Part shown: piece by piece, positions 18,378-28,400 of the stretch
Position numbering within the stretch: position 1 is the stretch's first letter
How the letters are laid out: every line of letters begins with the position of its first letter
Notes under the pieces: generated by a model
The model's database searches: none
Told to the model about the DNA's origin: nothing
What the model saw: only the letters and a program-made list of their open reading frames with translations
Translations under genes and position numbers: made by a program
DNA from: Streptomyces sp. Z26
GTDB lineage: Bacteria > Actinomycetota > Actinomycetes > Streptomycetales > Streptomycetaceae
Direction: 5' to 3'
Assembly: GCF_003665095.1 (NCBI RefSeq)
Contig: NZ_RCHV01000002.1
Coordinates: 3,284,001-3,348,000 of the forward strand
DNA: 64,000 nucleotides

Positions 18378-19742
18378 CTACGGCTGCACGCCGACCGCCC
18401 TTTCGACAAGGGGCAGTTGGGTCACGAGTAGCTTTCCGGCCATCGTCACCCCGCCGTCCATCGCGACCGCGAGCCCCTCGGCGTACACGTGCGGCCCCGT
18501 CACGTTCGGCGCCCCGGGCTCGTCCTCGCTGCCCACCTCGCCCAACAGGTACGGGATCGGGCTGTGCCCGTGCACGATCCGCGTGCCGCCGAAAGTGTCC
18601 AGAAGACGGCGCGCGGCCTCGGCACCGGACGCCTCGTCACGGAACGCGAACCGCTTGGTGAACTTCCGGAACAGCTCCCACGTCTCGTCGGCGTCGTTCT
18701 GCTGGAGGGTCTGCGTGATCGCGTCGTTGACGGACTCGACGGTGTCGCCGTAGTCCAGATAGCAGGTGGCGTCCGAGTGCAGCAGCAGGTGGTCGTCGGC
18801 GACGGCCATCGCGTCCAGCCGCGACATCCACTGGATGTGGTGCTCCTGGAGGCGCTCCATGTCGGTGCGCTGACCGCCGTTCAGCAGCCAGGCGGCCTGG
18901 AACGAGGCCGTGCCCGCACCGGAGTTGACCGGCGTCTCCCCGAACCGCTTCGCGCCGATGAGCAGCAGCTCGTGATTGCCCATCAGGGCCTTGCAGTAGC
19001 CCCCGGCCGCCGCGGCCTCCGCGGACAGGCTGATCACCAGCTCGATCACGCCGATGCCGTCCGGGCCCCGGTCGGTGAAGTCACCGAGGAACCACAGCCG
19101 TGCGTTGCCCGCCCGCCAGTGGTCGTTCGTGTCGATCAGCCCGGCGCCGACCAGCGCGGCACGCAGCTCGTCCAGGTAGCCGTGCACGTCCCCGACCACG
19201 TACAGCGGGCCCTCGCCCTGCGCGCCGGGGGAGGGCGCCGCCTCGGGCGCCGGGATGTCGACCAGGGTGCGCTCGCCCTCCGGCGCGCGGCTGATCACCG
19301 GCAGGTCGCGCTCCGTGGGCGTGTACCCGTCGGGCTCCTCCGCCGCGTCCGGCTCCACGGTGCCGGGCGCCGGGCCGGTGGTCGGGTTCGCCGGGGGGGC
19401 CGCCGGAGGCGGCGGCACGGGCGGTGCGGGCGGAGCGGCGGGCGGCGGGGGCGTCACGGGCGGCGGCGGTACCGGTGAGGCGTGCGGCGGCGGGGGAGGC
19501 GGCGGCATGTGCGGCGGCGGCGGTACGGGCCCGGCCGGGGGCACGTGCGCGCCCGGCGGCACGGTGCCCGCCGGGTGCACGGGACCGCCCGCCGGAGGTA
19601 CGGGGCCGGGCGGGGGCACGTGCGGAACGGGAGGTCGCGCGGGTGGCGGGGTGGGCGCGTGCGGTACGTCCCGCGCTCCGAACGGGTCGGCGCCCGCCCC
19701 TTCTTGCCACGTATCGGGTCCCTGACCGGCCCCCTGAGTCAT
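18378..19742 (-). CDS. Metallophosphoesterase (PPP-type Ser/Thr phosphatase-like) with Pro-rich N-terminus
   Basis: A 454-residue protein. Residues ~1-120 are almost entirely Pro/Ala/Gly/Val (repeats such as PPAGPVPPPPHMPP). The catalytic domain from ~165 carries the calcineurin-like motif set: GDVHGYLDEL (metal ligands Asp, His), GDFTDRGPDG, GNHELLLIG, a His in LLLHSDATC, and HGHSP. This set fits the PPP family or ApaH-like phosphatases (protein phosphatase or diadenosine polyphosphatase), and sequence alone does not decide which. There is no signal peptide, so it is probably cytosolic. ATG 19742 has GGAGGGG 5 bp upstream. Confidence 0.8.
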   Translation of the reverse strand: MTQGAGQGPDTWQEGAGADPFGARDVPHAPTPPPARPPVPHVPPPGPVPPAGGPVHPAGTVPPGAHVPPAGPVPPPPHMPPPPPPPHASPVPPPPVTPPPPAAPPAPPVPPPPAAPPANPTTGPAPGTVEPDAAEEPDGYTPTERDLPVISRAPEGERTLVDIPAPEAAPSPGAQGEGPLYVVGDVHGYLDELRAALVGAGLIDTNDHWRAGNARLWFLGDFTDRGPDGIGVIELVISLSAEAAAAGGYCKALMGNHELLLIGAKRFGETPVNSGAGTASFQAAWLLNGGQRTDMERLQEHHIQWMSRLDAMAVADDHLLLHSDATCYLDYGDTVESVNDAITQTLQQNDADETWELFRKFTKRFAFRDEASGAEAARRLLDTFGGTRIVHGHSPIPYLLGEVGSEDEPGAPNVTGPHVYAEGLAVAMDGGVTMAGKLLVTQLPLVERAVGVQP

Positions 19743-20135
19743 AGACCCCTCCACCACTCTGCTGCCGTGCACCTGCCGGACGCTGCCCTGGTCGGGAGCC
19801 GGACCCGGTGTCGTCCACCCATCATAGGAATGCTGGTCGGGGCTTGTGACGCACCTGGGGGGTCGCAATTGGCCCGACCACCGGGCAGGCCGGTCAAACG
19901 TCCCGATTTCTTCGGATTCCCCTCCGCCCCGCGCGACACTCCCGTGCCGGTTCGCCTCACGTTTGCGACACGGCCGCGACGCCGTGGCCGCGCGGAACGC
20001 CGTACCCGCGCACGACTCCCCGCCCGCGCGCCGCCATCCACCCCGACGCGCCCCTCCGTACGCGCCCCCGCACGCGCCCCGCTCCCCGGCCGTTCCACGT
20101 ACGGCCGCCCGCCGTTCCGCCGGCCCCGCCGCCCG
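19743..20135. other. Noncoding spacer upstream of the phosphatase gene
   Basis: A 393-bp spacer. The right part (19950-20130) is very C-rich without coding periodicity in a recognisable protein. The left part (19743-19870) is somewhat AT-richer and probably carries the promoter of the leftward phosphatase gene. No RNA gene or strong hairpin was seen. Confidence 0.5.
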
Positions 20136-21263
20136 TTACTCCGGCGGCACCGAACGCGGCGCGCTGACCGTCGTCCGTACGGGCCGCCGCTGCGAACTCG
20201 TGCGCACGATCAGGTCCGTGGGCATCACCTGCTCCACGGGCCGCCCCTTGTTGGTGCCCTCGATCGCGTCGATCAGCAGCTGGATCACCGTGTTCCCGAT
20301 GCGCCCCGGCTTCAGGGACAGGGTGGTGATCGGCGGCTCCGTCGTCGCGTACACCGTCGACTCGCTGCAACACACGAGCAGCAGGTCGTCCGGCACGCGC
20401 ATGCCGTACCGGCGGGCGGCGGCGAGCAGGTCGGTGCCGTTCGGGTCGAACAGCCCGTACACCGCGTCCGGCCGGTCCGGGCGCGCCAGCAGCCGGTCGG
20501 CGGCGACGGCGCCCGCGCACGGGTCGTGCGCCGGGTACGCCTCGACGACCGGGTCCTGCCCGACGCGCTCGCACCAGTCCAGGTACGCGCTGGTGGACAG
20601 CCGGGTGTACGTGTCCGTGCTGGTGCCCGTCAGCAGCCCGATGCGGCGGGCGCCGGACTCCGCGAGATGGTCGAGCAGGCCGCTGACGGCCGCCTCGTGG
20701 TCGTTGTCCACCCACGCGGTCACCGGCAGCGACCCGGCGGGGCGGCCGTCCGAGACCACGGGGATGCCGGAGCGCACCAGCTCGGTGACGACCGGGTCGT
20801 GGTCGGAGGGGTCGATGACGACGGTGCCGTCCAGCGCCACGTTCGACCAGATGTCGAAGGCGCTGTGCCGCGAGGTCGCGGGCAGGATCACCAGCGCGTA
20901 CCCCCGGGCGAGCGCCGCCGACGTCGCGGCGCGCGCCATCTCCGCGAAGTACGCGAACTCGGTGAAGGTGAACGGTTCTTCGCCGTACGTCGTGACCGTG
21001 AGCCCGATCAGCCCGGACTTGCCGGTGCGGAGCGTGCGCGCGGCGGCGGACGGGCGGTACCCCAGCCGCTCCGCGACCGCGCGCACGTGACTGCGCGTGG
21101 CGTCGGGCAACCGTCCCTTCCCGTTGAGCGCGTCGGAGACAGTCGTGATGGAGACACCGGCGGCGGCGGCCACGTCACGGATGCCCGCTCGCCCGTTCAG
21201 CCGGCTGCCCGACGGGGGGTTGGCGGCTTTCCGGCTCACCTGATGCTTCTCTGCTGCTGTCAT
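20136..21263 (-). CDS. LacI-family transcriptional regulator
   Basis: A 375-residue LacI/GalR regulator. The N-terminal HTH plus hinge is clear (GIRDVAAAAGVSITTVSDAL, then RLGYRPSAAARTL), starting at about residue 26 after a short basic extension. The C-terminal part is a sugar-binding-protein-like dimerisation domain (YALVILPATSRHSAFDIW, ESGARRIGLLTG, PDAVYGLFDPNGTDLL). The ATG at 21263 is the nearest start giving an intact HTH; a more distal in-frame ATG would add ~68 unconserved residues. It diverges from hisC with 322 bp between starts. The effector and targets are unknown, and autoregulation is likely. Confidence 0.9.
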   Translation of the reverse strand: MTAAEKHQVSRKAANPPSGSRLNGRAGIRDVAAAAGVSITTVSDALNGKGRLPDATRSHVRAVAERLGYRPSAAARTLRTGKSGLIGLTVTTYGEEPFTFTEFAYFAEMARAATSAALARGYALVILPATSRHSAFDIWSNVALDGTVVIDPSDHDPVVTELVRSGIPVVSDGRPAGSLPVTAWVDNDHEAAVSGLLDHLAESGARRIGLLTGTSTDTYTRLSTSAYLDWCERVGQDPVVEAYPAHDPCAGAVAADRLLARPDRPDAVYGLFDPNGTDLLAAARRYGMRVPDDLLLVCCSESTVYATTEPPITTLSLKPGRIGNTVIQLLIDAIEGTNKGRPVEQVMPTDLIVRTSSQRRPVRTTVSAPRSVPPE

Positions 21264-21585
21264 GGCGACCCGATCGTAGGCCCGCAGGAGTGTGTTCGCG
21301 GGGACGTACAAGCAAAGGGGGGCAGGCACGATTCTGCATGCTGCCTGTGCACTAACGGCCTTGGAATTTCCGGTAGTTGTGCTGTTCGCTGAGCGGATCA
21401 TCCCAGATGGGGCCAGTTGCACCCGCAGAATCAGCCAGGTCTCGAACCGGTCACAACTCACCTTCACGAGCGATGCGCGCTACGGCGCGCGCCACCGGCG
21501 CACAGATATGGGGGAACACACCCCCTCCCCGCCTGGGAATCCTCTTAGGGTGTGCGGAGATCGCCCGATCCGAGGAGGCAGCCAC
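21264..21585. other. Divergent promoter region between the LacI gene and hisC
   Basis: A 322-bp region of noticeably lower GC than its flanks. It holds an imperfect inverted repeat (GGCAG...CTGCC, ~21321-21345, enclosing the palindrome GCATGC) that could be an operator, and C/G runs 21510-21535. A -10-like TAGGGT lies at 21547-21552. No gene was found. Confidence 0.45.
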
Positions 21586-22665
21586 ATGTCCGAGAACGTT
21601 CCGAAGCTCCGTGCCGCGCTGGACGACATGCCCTCCTACAAGCCCGGAAAGCGGAACTCCTCCGACGGCCCCGCCTCGTACAAGCTGTCCTCCAACGAGA
21701 ACCCCTTCCCGCCGCTGCCCGGTGTCCTCGAATCGGTGACCGGGGCCGCCGCGTCCTTCAACCGCTATCCCGACATGGCCTGCGCCGATCTGCTCAACGA
21801 GCTGTCGACGCGGTTCGATGTGCCCGTCGAGCACCTCGCCACGGGCACCGGCTCGGTCGGCGTCGCCCAGCAGCTGCTCCAGGCCACGGCGGGCCCGGGG
21901 GACGAAGTGATCTACGCCTGGCGGTCGTTCGAGGCGTACCCGATCATCACGCAGATCTCCGGCGCCACCTCCGTACGCGTGCCGCTGACCGCCGGTGAGG
22001 AGCACGACCTCGACGCCATGGCGGACGCGGTCACCGACCGCACCCGCCTGATCTTCGTCTGCACCCCCAACAACCCGACGGGCACGGCGATCCCCGGCCC
22101 GGAGCTGGAACGGTTCCTCGACCGCGTCCCGCGCGACGTGCTGGTGGTGCTGGACGAGGCGTACCGCGAGTTCGTACGGGACGACCGCGTCGCCGACGGC
22201 CTCGCCCTCTACCGCGACCGCCCCAACGTCTGCGTGCTGCGCACCTTCTCCAAGGCGTACGGGCTGGCCGGGCTGCGCGTCGGCTTCGCCGTCGCGCACG
22301 AGCCGGTCGCCGCCGCGCTGCGCAAGACGGCCGTGCCGTTCGGCGTCAGCCAGCTCGCCCAGGACGCGGCCGTCGCCTCGCTGCGCAGCGAGGACGCGCT
22401 CCTCCAGCGCGTCGGCGCGCTCGTCGCGGAGCGCACGCGCGTCGCGGCGGCGCTGCGCGACCAGGGCTGGACGGTCCCGGCGACGGAGGCGAACTTCGTG
22501 TGGCTGCGGCTGGGCGACCGTACGACGGACTTCGCGGGGGCGTGCGAGCGCGCGGGTGTGGTCGTACGGCCCTTCGCGGGCGAGGGCGCACGGGTCACCA
22601 TCGGTGAGCCGGAGGCCAACGACATCTTCCTGGAGACGGCCGAAACCTTCCGCAAGACGCTCTGA
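21586..22665 (+). CDS. hisC: Histidinol-phosphate/aromatic aminotransferase, HisC2-type
   Basis: A 359-residue PLP-dependent class II aminotransferase. Landmarks are [46 protein letters not shown] and the Schiff-base Lys in [13 protein letters not shown]. This is the HisC2/Pat type found apart from the his operon in actinobacteria; such enzymes can act on histidinol phosphate or on aromatic amino acids, so the physiological substrate is uncertain. ATG 21586 has GAGGAGG 8 bp upstream. The cyd genes follow, but 186 bp and a Rex-type operator separate them, so they are probably transcribed independently. Confidence 0.9.
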   Translation: MSENVPKLRAALDDMPSYKPGKRNSSDGPASYKLSSNENPFPPLPGVLESVTGAAASFNRYPDMACADLLNELSTRFDVPVEHLATGTGSVGVAQQLLQATAGPGDEVIYAWRSFEAYPIITQISGATSVRVPLTAGEEHDLDAMADAVTDRTRLIFVCTPNNPTGTAIPGPELERFLDRVPRDVLVVLDEAYREFVRDDRVADGLALYRDRPNVCVLRTFSKAYGLAGLRVGFAVAHEPVAAALRKTAVPFGVSQLAQDAAVASLRSEDALLQRVGALVAERTRVAAALRDQGWTVPATEANFVWLRLGDRTTDFAGACERAGVVVRPFAGEGARVTIGEPEANDIFLETAETFRKTL

Positions 22666-22796
22666 GAGCGGCGCGGCGGGGCGGGCTCCGGGGCGCCGTC
22701 GGGTCCTTCACGGGCCCGGCGGGGCGCCGTCGTCCGGTGCGCGGAGCGAGAGGGACCCCCGTGTTTCGGGTGAAAAAGGCCTGCTGCATACTGGGC

Positions 22797-22820
22797 TTGT
22801 GAATGTGAACGCATTCACAA
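22797..22820 (+). promoter_or_regulatory. Rex operator (ROP) upstream of cydA
   Basis: TGTGAACGCATTCACA (22804-22819) matches the Streptomyces Rex consensus TGTGAACNNNTTCACA exactly. A second, partly overlapping palindrome has 9-bp arms TTGTGAATG (22797-22805) and CATTCACAA (22812-22820). Rex is an NADH/NAD+-sensing repressor known to control cydABCD in S. coelicolor. The site lies 33-55 bp before the cydA start. Confidence 0.93.
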
Positions 22821-22851
22821 GATCTGTTTGCGGGCCGAAGGAGACCACCTC

Positions 22852-24405
22852 GTGGACCACCTCGCTCTGGCGCCGGAGACCCTGGCGCGATGGCAGTTCG
22901 GCATCACCACCGTCTACCACTTCCTCTTCGTCCCCCTGACGATCTCGCTGGCCGCCCTCACCGCCGGCCTGGAGACCGCGTGGGTGCGCACGGGCAAGGA
23001 CACGTACCTGCGCGCCACCAAGTTCTGGGGCAAGCTCTTCCTGATCAACATCGCGATGGGCGTCGTCACCGGCATCGTGCAGGAGTTCCAGTTCGGCATG
23101 AACTGGTCCGACTACTCGCGCTTCGTCGGTGACGTCTTCGGCGCCCCGCTCGCCTTCGAGGCGCTGATCGCGTTCTTCTTCGAGTCCACCTTCATCGGCC
23201 TGTGGATCTTCGGCTGGGACAAGCTGCCGAAGAAGCTCCACGCCGCCTGCATCTGGACCGTCGCCGTCGGCACCGTGCTGTCCGCGTACTTCATCCTCGC
23301 CGCGAACTCCTGGATGCAGCACCCCGTCGGCTACCGCATCGACGAGGCCACCGGCCGCGCCGAACTCACCGACTTCTGGGCCGTCCTCACCCAGGACACC
23401 ACCCTCGTCGTCGTCTTCCACACCCTGACCTCCGCCTTCGTCGCGGGCGGCGCCTTCATGACCGGCATCGCCGCGTACCACCTGCTGCGTGGGCGGCACG
23501 TCGCCGTGATGCGCACCTCGCTCCGGCTCGGCCTGGTCACCCTCGTCGCCGCCGGGGCGCTCACCGCCGTCAGCGGCGACGAGCTGTCCAAGGTGATGTT
23601 CAAGCAGCAGCCCATGAAGATGGCCGCCGCCGAGGCCCTGTGGGACGCGGAGTCGCCCGCGCCGTTCTCGATCTTCGCGTACGGCGACGTGGAGAAGGGC
23701 CACAACACCGTCGCCGTCGAGGTGCCCGGCCTGCTCTCGTTCCTCGCCGAGGGCGACTTCTCCGCCGAGGTCCCCGGCATCAACGACGTCAACGAGGCCG
23801 AGCAGCGGGCGTACGGCCCCGGCGACTACCGCCCCAACATCCCCGTCGCCTACTGGGGCTTCCGCTGGATGATCGGCTTCGGCATGGCCTCCGTCGCCCT
23901 CGGCGCCGCCGGACTCTGGCTGACCCGCCGCCGCCTCTGGCTCGCCGAACGCCTCCGCACCGGCCCCGACGAGGTGCCGCGCCTCGCGCTCACCCGGGAA
24001 CGGGAGCTGGGCCCGGCGCTCACCGGCTGGTACTGGCGGCTGTCCTTCCTCACCCTCACCTTCCCGCTGATCGCCAGCTCCTGGGGCTGGATCTTCACCG
24101 AGACCGGCCGCCAGCCCTGGGTCGTCTACGGCGTGCTGCGCACCCGCGACGCCGTCTCGCCCGGCGTGACGCAGACCGAGGTGCTGATCTCGATGTGCGT
24201 CTTCACGCTGCTCTACGCCGTGCTGGCCGTGATCGAGGTGCGGCTCCTCGCCACGTACGTCAAGGCCGGGCCGCCCGAGCTGACCGACGCGGACCGGCAC
24301 CCGCCCACCCGGATCGGCGGCCCGCCCGGCGGCGGGTCCGGTTCCGGTTCCGGGGACGGTGCGGACGCGGACGACCCCGACCGCCCGATGGCCTTCTCCT
24401 ACTGA
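22852..24405 (+). CDS. cydA: Cytochrome bd ubiquinol/menaquinol oxidase subunit I
   Basis: A 517-residue, nine-helix membrane subunit carrying haems b558, b595 and d; it oxidises menaquinol and reduces O2 with high affinity. Conserved features include the N-terminal LARWQFGITTVYHFLFVPLT (with the axial His), SWMQHPVGY, KQQPMKMAAAEAL and TGRQPWVVYGVLRT. The C-terminal 35 residues are a Gly/Ser/Asp-rich tail. GTG 22852 is chosen from the GAAGGAG site 6 bp upstream and the conserved start of the first helix. cydB begins 16 bp downstream. Low-redox or low-oxygen induction via Rex is expected from the operator just upstream. Confidence 0.96.
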   Translation: MDHLALAPETLARWQFGITTVYHFLFVPLTISLAALTAGLETAWVRTGKDTYLRATKFWGKLFLINIAMGVVTGIVQEFQFGMNWSDYSRFVGDVFGAPLAFEALIAFFFESTFIGLWIFGWDKLPKKLHAACIWTVAVGTVLSAYFILAANSWMQHPVGYRIDEATGRAELTDFWAVLTQDTTLVVVFHTLTSAFVAGGAFMTGIAAYHLLRGRHVAVMRTSLRLGLVTLVAAGALTAVSGDELSKVMFKQQPMKMAAAEALWDAESPAPFSIFAYGDVEKGHNTVAVEVPGLLSFLAEGDFSAEVPGINDVNEAEQRAYGPGDYRPNIPVAYWGFRWMIGFGMASVALGAAGLWLTRRRLWLAERLRTGPDEVPRLALTRERELGPALTGWYWRLSFLTLTFPLIASSWGWIFTETGRQPWVVYGVLRTRDAVSPGVTQTEVLISMCVFTLLYAVLAVIEVRLLATYVKAGPPELTDADRHPPTRIGGPPGGGSGSGSGDGADADDPDRPMAFSY

Positions 24406-24421
24406 GCCCGAGGAGCGCGAG

Positions 24422-25468
24422 ATGGAACTGCACGACGTCTGGTTCGTCCTCATCGCCGTCCTCTGGACCGGCTACTTCTTCCTGGAGGGCTTCGACTTCG
24501 GGGTCGGCGTCCTCACTCGCGTGCTCGCCCGCGACCGGCGCGAGCGCCGCGTACTGATCAACACCATCGGGCCCGTCTGGGACGGCAACGAGGTGTGGCT
24601 GCTGAGCGCCGGCGGCGCCACGTTCGCGGCGTTCCCCGACTGGTACGCCACCCTCTTCTCCGGCTTCTACCTGCCGCTGCTGCTGGTCCTGGTCTGCCTG
24701 ATCGTGCGCGGCGTCGCCTTCGAGTACCGCGCCAAGCGCCCCGAGGAACGCTGGCAGCGCAACTGGGAGCGCGCGATCTTCTGGTGCTCGCTGCTGCCCG
24801 CGTTCCTGTGGGGCGTGGCCTTCGCGAACATCGTGCACGGCGTGGACATCGGCCCCGACAAGGAGTACGCGGGCGGGCTGCTCGACCTGCTCACCCCGTA
24901 CACCCTGCTCGGCGGGCTCACGACGCTCGTCCTCTTCACGTTCCACGGCGCCGTGTTCACCGCGCTGAAGACCGTCGGGGACATCCGCGGCCGGGCCCGC
25001 GCCCTGGCCACCGCGCTGGGCTGCGCGGCGCTCGCCCTGGCGGCGGCGTTCCTGGCCTGGACGCAGGCGGACCGGGGCGACGGCGGCAGCCTCGCCGCGG
25101 CCGCCGTCGCGGTGGTCGCGCTGGCGGGGGCGGTCGGCGCGAACGTACGGGGCCGGGAGGGCTGGTCGTTCGGGCTGTCCGGGGTGACGGTCGCGGCGGT
25201 GACGGCGGCGCTGTTCCTCGCGCTGTTCCCGGACGTCATGCCCTCGACGCGGGACCCGCGGTGGAGCCTGACCGTGAGCAACGCGGCGTCCAGCCCGTAC
25301 ACGTTGGAGATCATGACGTGGTGCGCGGCGATCGCCGCGCCCGTGGTGGTGCTCTACCAGGGCTGGACGTACTGGGTGTTCCGCAAGCGCATCGGCACCC
25401 AGCACATCGCGGACAGCCACGCGGTCGGGCACACTCCGGCCGGTGGCGACACGGCAGCGAAGCGCTGA
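24422..25468 (+). CDS. cydB: Cytochrome bd oxidase subunit II
   Basis: A 348-residue polytopic membrane protein that pairs with CydA to form the bd oxidase core. The N-terminus MELHDVWFVLIAVLWTGYFF and GFDFGVGVL, then WDGNEVWLLSAGGATFAAFPDWYAT, are hallmark CydB sequences. About eight or nine hydrophobic helices are visible. It follows cydA by 16 bp with AGGAGCGAG before the start, and ends 10 bp before cydCD, so cydABCD reads as one operon. Confidence 0.96.
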   Translation: MELHDVWFVLIAVLWTGYFFLEGFDFGVGVLTRVLARDRRERRVLINTIGPVWDGNEVWLLSAGGATFAAFPDWYATLFSGFYLPLLLVLVCLIVRGVAFEYRAKRPEERWQRNWERAIFWCSLLPAFLWGVAFANIVHGVDIGPDKEYAGGLLDLLTPYTLLGGLTTLVLFTFHGAVFTALKTVGDIRGRARALATALGCAALALAAAFLAWTQADRGDGGSLAAAAVAVVALAGAVGANVRGREGWSFGLSGVTVAAVTAALFLALFPDVMPSTRDPRWSLTVSNAASSPYTLEIMTWCAAIAAPVVVLYQGWTYWVFRKRIGTQHIADSHAVGHTPAGGDTAAKR

Positions 25469-25470
25469 GG

Positions 25471-25486
25471 GGTTTCACGTGAAACC
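25471..25486. promoter_or_regulatory. parS centromere site (ParB binding) overlapping the cydCD start
   Basis: GGTTTCACGTGAAACC is a perfect 16-bp palindrome containing the Streptomyces parS sequence GTTTCACGTGAAAC without mismatch. In Streptomyces most parS sites cluster around oriC and bind ParB for chromosome segregation. Here the cydCD GTG start (25479-25481) lies inside the site. Confidence 0.88.
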
Positions 25487-28400
25487 AGTCGACCCCCGGC
25501 TGCTCCGGTACGCGCGCGCCACCCGGTTCTTCCTCGTCGCCCTCGTGGTGCTGGGGCTGGCCGGGGCGGGGCTGGTCATCGCGCAGGCGATGCTGATCGC
25601 CCGGATCGTCGTCGGCGCCTTCGAAACGGGCCTCTCCACCGCCGAGTTGCGCACCCCGCTGCTCCTGCTCGCGGCCGTCGCGCTCGGCCGCGCGCTCGTC
25701 GCCTGGGCCACGGAACTCGCCGCGCACCGGGCCGGTGCCGCCGTCAAGTCCGAGCTGCGGCTACGGCTGTTGCGGCACGCCACGGCGCTCGGCCCCGCGT
25801 GGCTGGGCGACCGGCGCAGCGGCGAACTCACCGCGCTCGCCACGCGCGGAGTGGACGCCCTCGACGACTACTTCGCCCGCTACCTGCCCCAACTCGGCCT
25901 CGCCGTCGTCGTTCCCGTCGCGGTCCTCGCCCGTATCGTCTGGTCCGACTGGATCTCCGCGCTGACGATCGCGCTGACGCTGCCGCTGATCCCCGTCTTC
26001 ATGATCCTCATCGGCTGGGCGACGCGCAGCCACATGGACCGCCAATGGCGGCTGCTGGCGCGGCTGTCCGGGCACTTCCTCGACGTCGTCGCCGGGCTCC
26101 CCACGCTGAAGGTCTTCGGCCGGGCGAAGGCACAGGCCGACAACATCCGCGCCATCACCGCCGACCACCGCCGGGCCACCCTGCGTACGCTGCGGCTCGC
26201 GTTCCTGTCGTCGTTCGCGCTCGAACTGCTCGCCACGATCTCCGTCGCGCTCGTCGCCGTCGGCATCGGCATGCGCCTCGTCCACGGCGAACTCGACCTC
26301 TACACCGGGCTGGTGGTGCTCGTCCTGGCCCCCGAGGCGTACCTTCCGCTGCGGCAGGTCGGTACGCAGTACCACGCGGCGGCCGAGGGGCTGGCAGCTG
26401 CGGAACAGGTCTTCGACGTGCTGGAGACGCCACTCCCCGGCCCGGCCGACGTGCCCGCCGGGGGCGCCGGTGCCGGCAGCGGCGTTGTGCCCGTACCCGT
26501 ACCCGACGTCCGTACCGCCGGGCTCGTCCTCGACCGCGTCGCCGTACGCCACCCCGGCCGTGCCCGGGACGCGCTGCCCGAGACCAGCCTGACCGTCGCG
26601 CCCGGCGAGACCGTCGCCCTCGTCGGCCCGTCCGGCGCGGGCAAGTCGACGCTGCTGGCGGCGGTGTTGGGCTTCGTACGCCCGGCGGCGGGCCGGGTGC
26701 TCGTCGGCGGCACGGAGCTGGCGGCGCTTCCCCCGGCGGGGTGGCACGCGCAGATCGCCTGGGTGCCGCAGCGCCCGCACCTCTTCGCCGGGACCGTCGC
26801 CGACAACGTGCGGCTCGCCCGCCCCGACGCCACCGACGCGCAGGTACGCGCCGCGCTCCGCGCCGCCAGCGCCGCCGACCTCGCGCCGGACACGGTCCTC
26901 GGCGAGCGCGGCGCGGGCCTGTCGGCGGGCCAGGGTCAACGGGTCGCGCTGGCCCGCGCGTTCCTCGCGGACCGGCCGCTGCTGCTGCTCGACGAGCCGA
27001 CCGCCGCGTTCGACGGCGCGACCGAGGCAGATGTCGTGGCCGCCGTCCGGCGCCTCGCGGCGGGCCGTACGGTGCTGCTGGTCGCACACCGGCCCGCGCT
27101 CCTCGCCGTGGCCGACCGCGTCGTGACCCTCCCGGACCCGGACACCGGCCCGCCCGCCGCGGCGGACACGGCGGGTCCGACCCCGGCGGCGGTACGGGGC
27201 GCGGACGCCGCTGCGCCGGCGCCCGGCCCGGCGCCCGCCCCGACGGCGCCCGCCCCGGCCGAGCACCCCGACGCCCCCGCCGTACCCGCGCCCCGTACCG
27301 GCCATCCGCTGGCGGCCGTACGGCGGGCCGCGCGGCCGTTCGCCGGGCGCTTCGCCCTCGCGCTGCTGCTCGGAGCGCTGGCGCTGGGCAGCGCCGTCGG
27401 GCTGATGGCCACCTCCGGGTGGCTGATCTCCCGCGCCTCCGAACAGCCGCCGGTGCTGCACCTGTTGGTGGCGGTGACGGCGACGCGCGCGTTCGGGATC
27501 GGGCGGGCCGCGTTCCGGTACGCCGAGCGGCTCGTGTCCCACGACGCCGTGCTGCGGGTGCTGGCCGGGCTGCGCGTGACCGTGTACCGGCGGCTCGAAC
27601 GCCTCGCGCCCGTACGCCTCGCCCGCGCCCGGCGCGGTGACCTGCTGTCGCGCCTCGTCGCGGACGTCGACACCCTCCAGGACCACTTCCTGCGCTGGCT
27701 GCTCCCCGCGGCCACGGCGGGCGTCGTCGGCGCCGCCGCCGTCACGTTCACGGGCGCGGTGCTCCCGGCGGCGGGCGCCGTACTGGCCGTGGGCCTGCTG
27801 GCCGCCGGGGTCGGCGTACCGGCCCTCACCGGCGCCGTGTCCCGGCGTACCGAACGGCAGTTGGCGCCCGCCAGAGGCGTACTGGCCACCCGCACCGTCG
27901 ACCTCCTCACCGGCACCGGCGAACTGACGGTCGCGGGCGCCCTCCCCGCGCGTACGGCGGAGGTACGGGCCGCCGACGCCGCCCTGACCCGCGTCGCCTC
28001 GCGCAGCGCGGCCCGTACGGCGCTCGCGGCCGGGCTGACCGCGCTGGTCACCGGGCTGACGGTGGCGGGCGCGGCCTGGGTCGGCGTACGCGCGGTGGGT
28101 GACGGGCGGCTGGACGGGGTGTGGCTGGCGCTGGTGGTCCTCACGCCGCTCGCGGCGTTCGAGGCGGTGGCCGGGCTGCCGCTCGCCGTGCAGCACCGGC
28201 AGCGCACGCGCCGGGCCGCCGAACGCCTCGAAGACCTGCTGGACACGGGTGACGCGGGGGGCCCGTACGGGCCGGAGGCGCGCCCCGGGCGCGTACCCGC
28301 CGAGGCGGAGGCGGCGGCGCTGCGGGCCGCGCCGCGCGTCGCCCTGCGCGGGGTCACCGCCCGCTACCCGGGGCAGGCCCGCCCGGCACTCACCGGCTTC

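Noticed and set aside
21292..21585. Extension of hisC to an upstream ATG
   Set aside because: A strong Shine-Dalgarno and the conserved start [12 protein letters not shown] lie at 21586; the extra ~98 residues are not typical of HisC.
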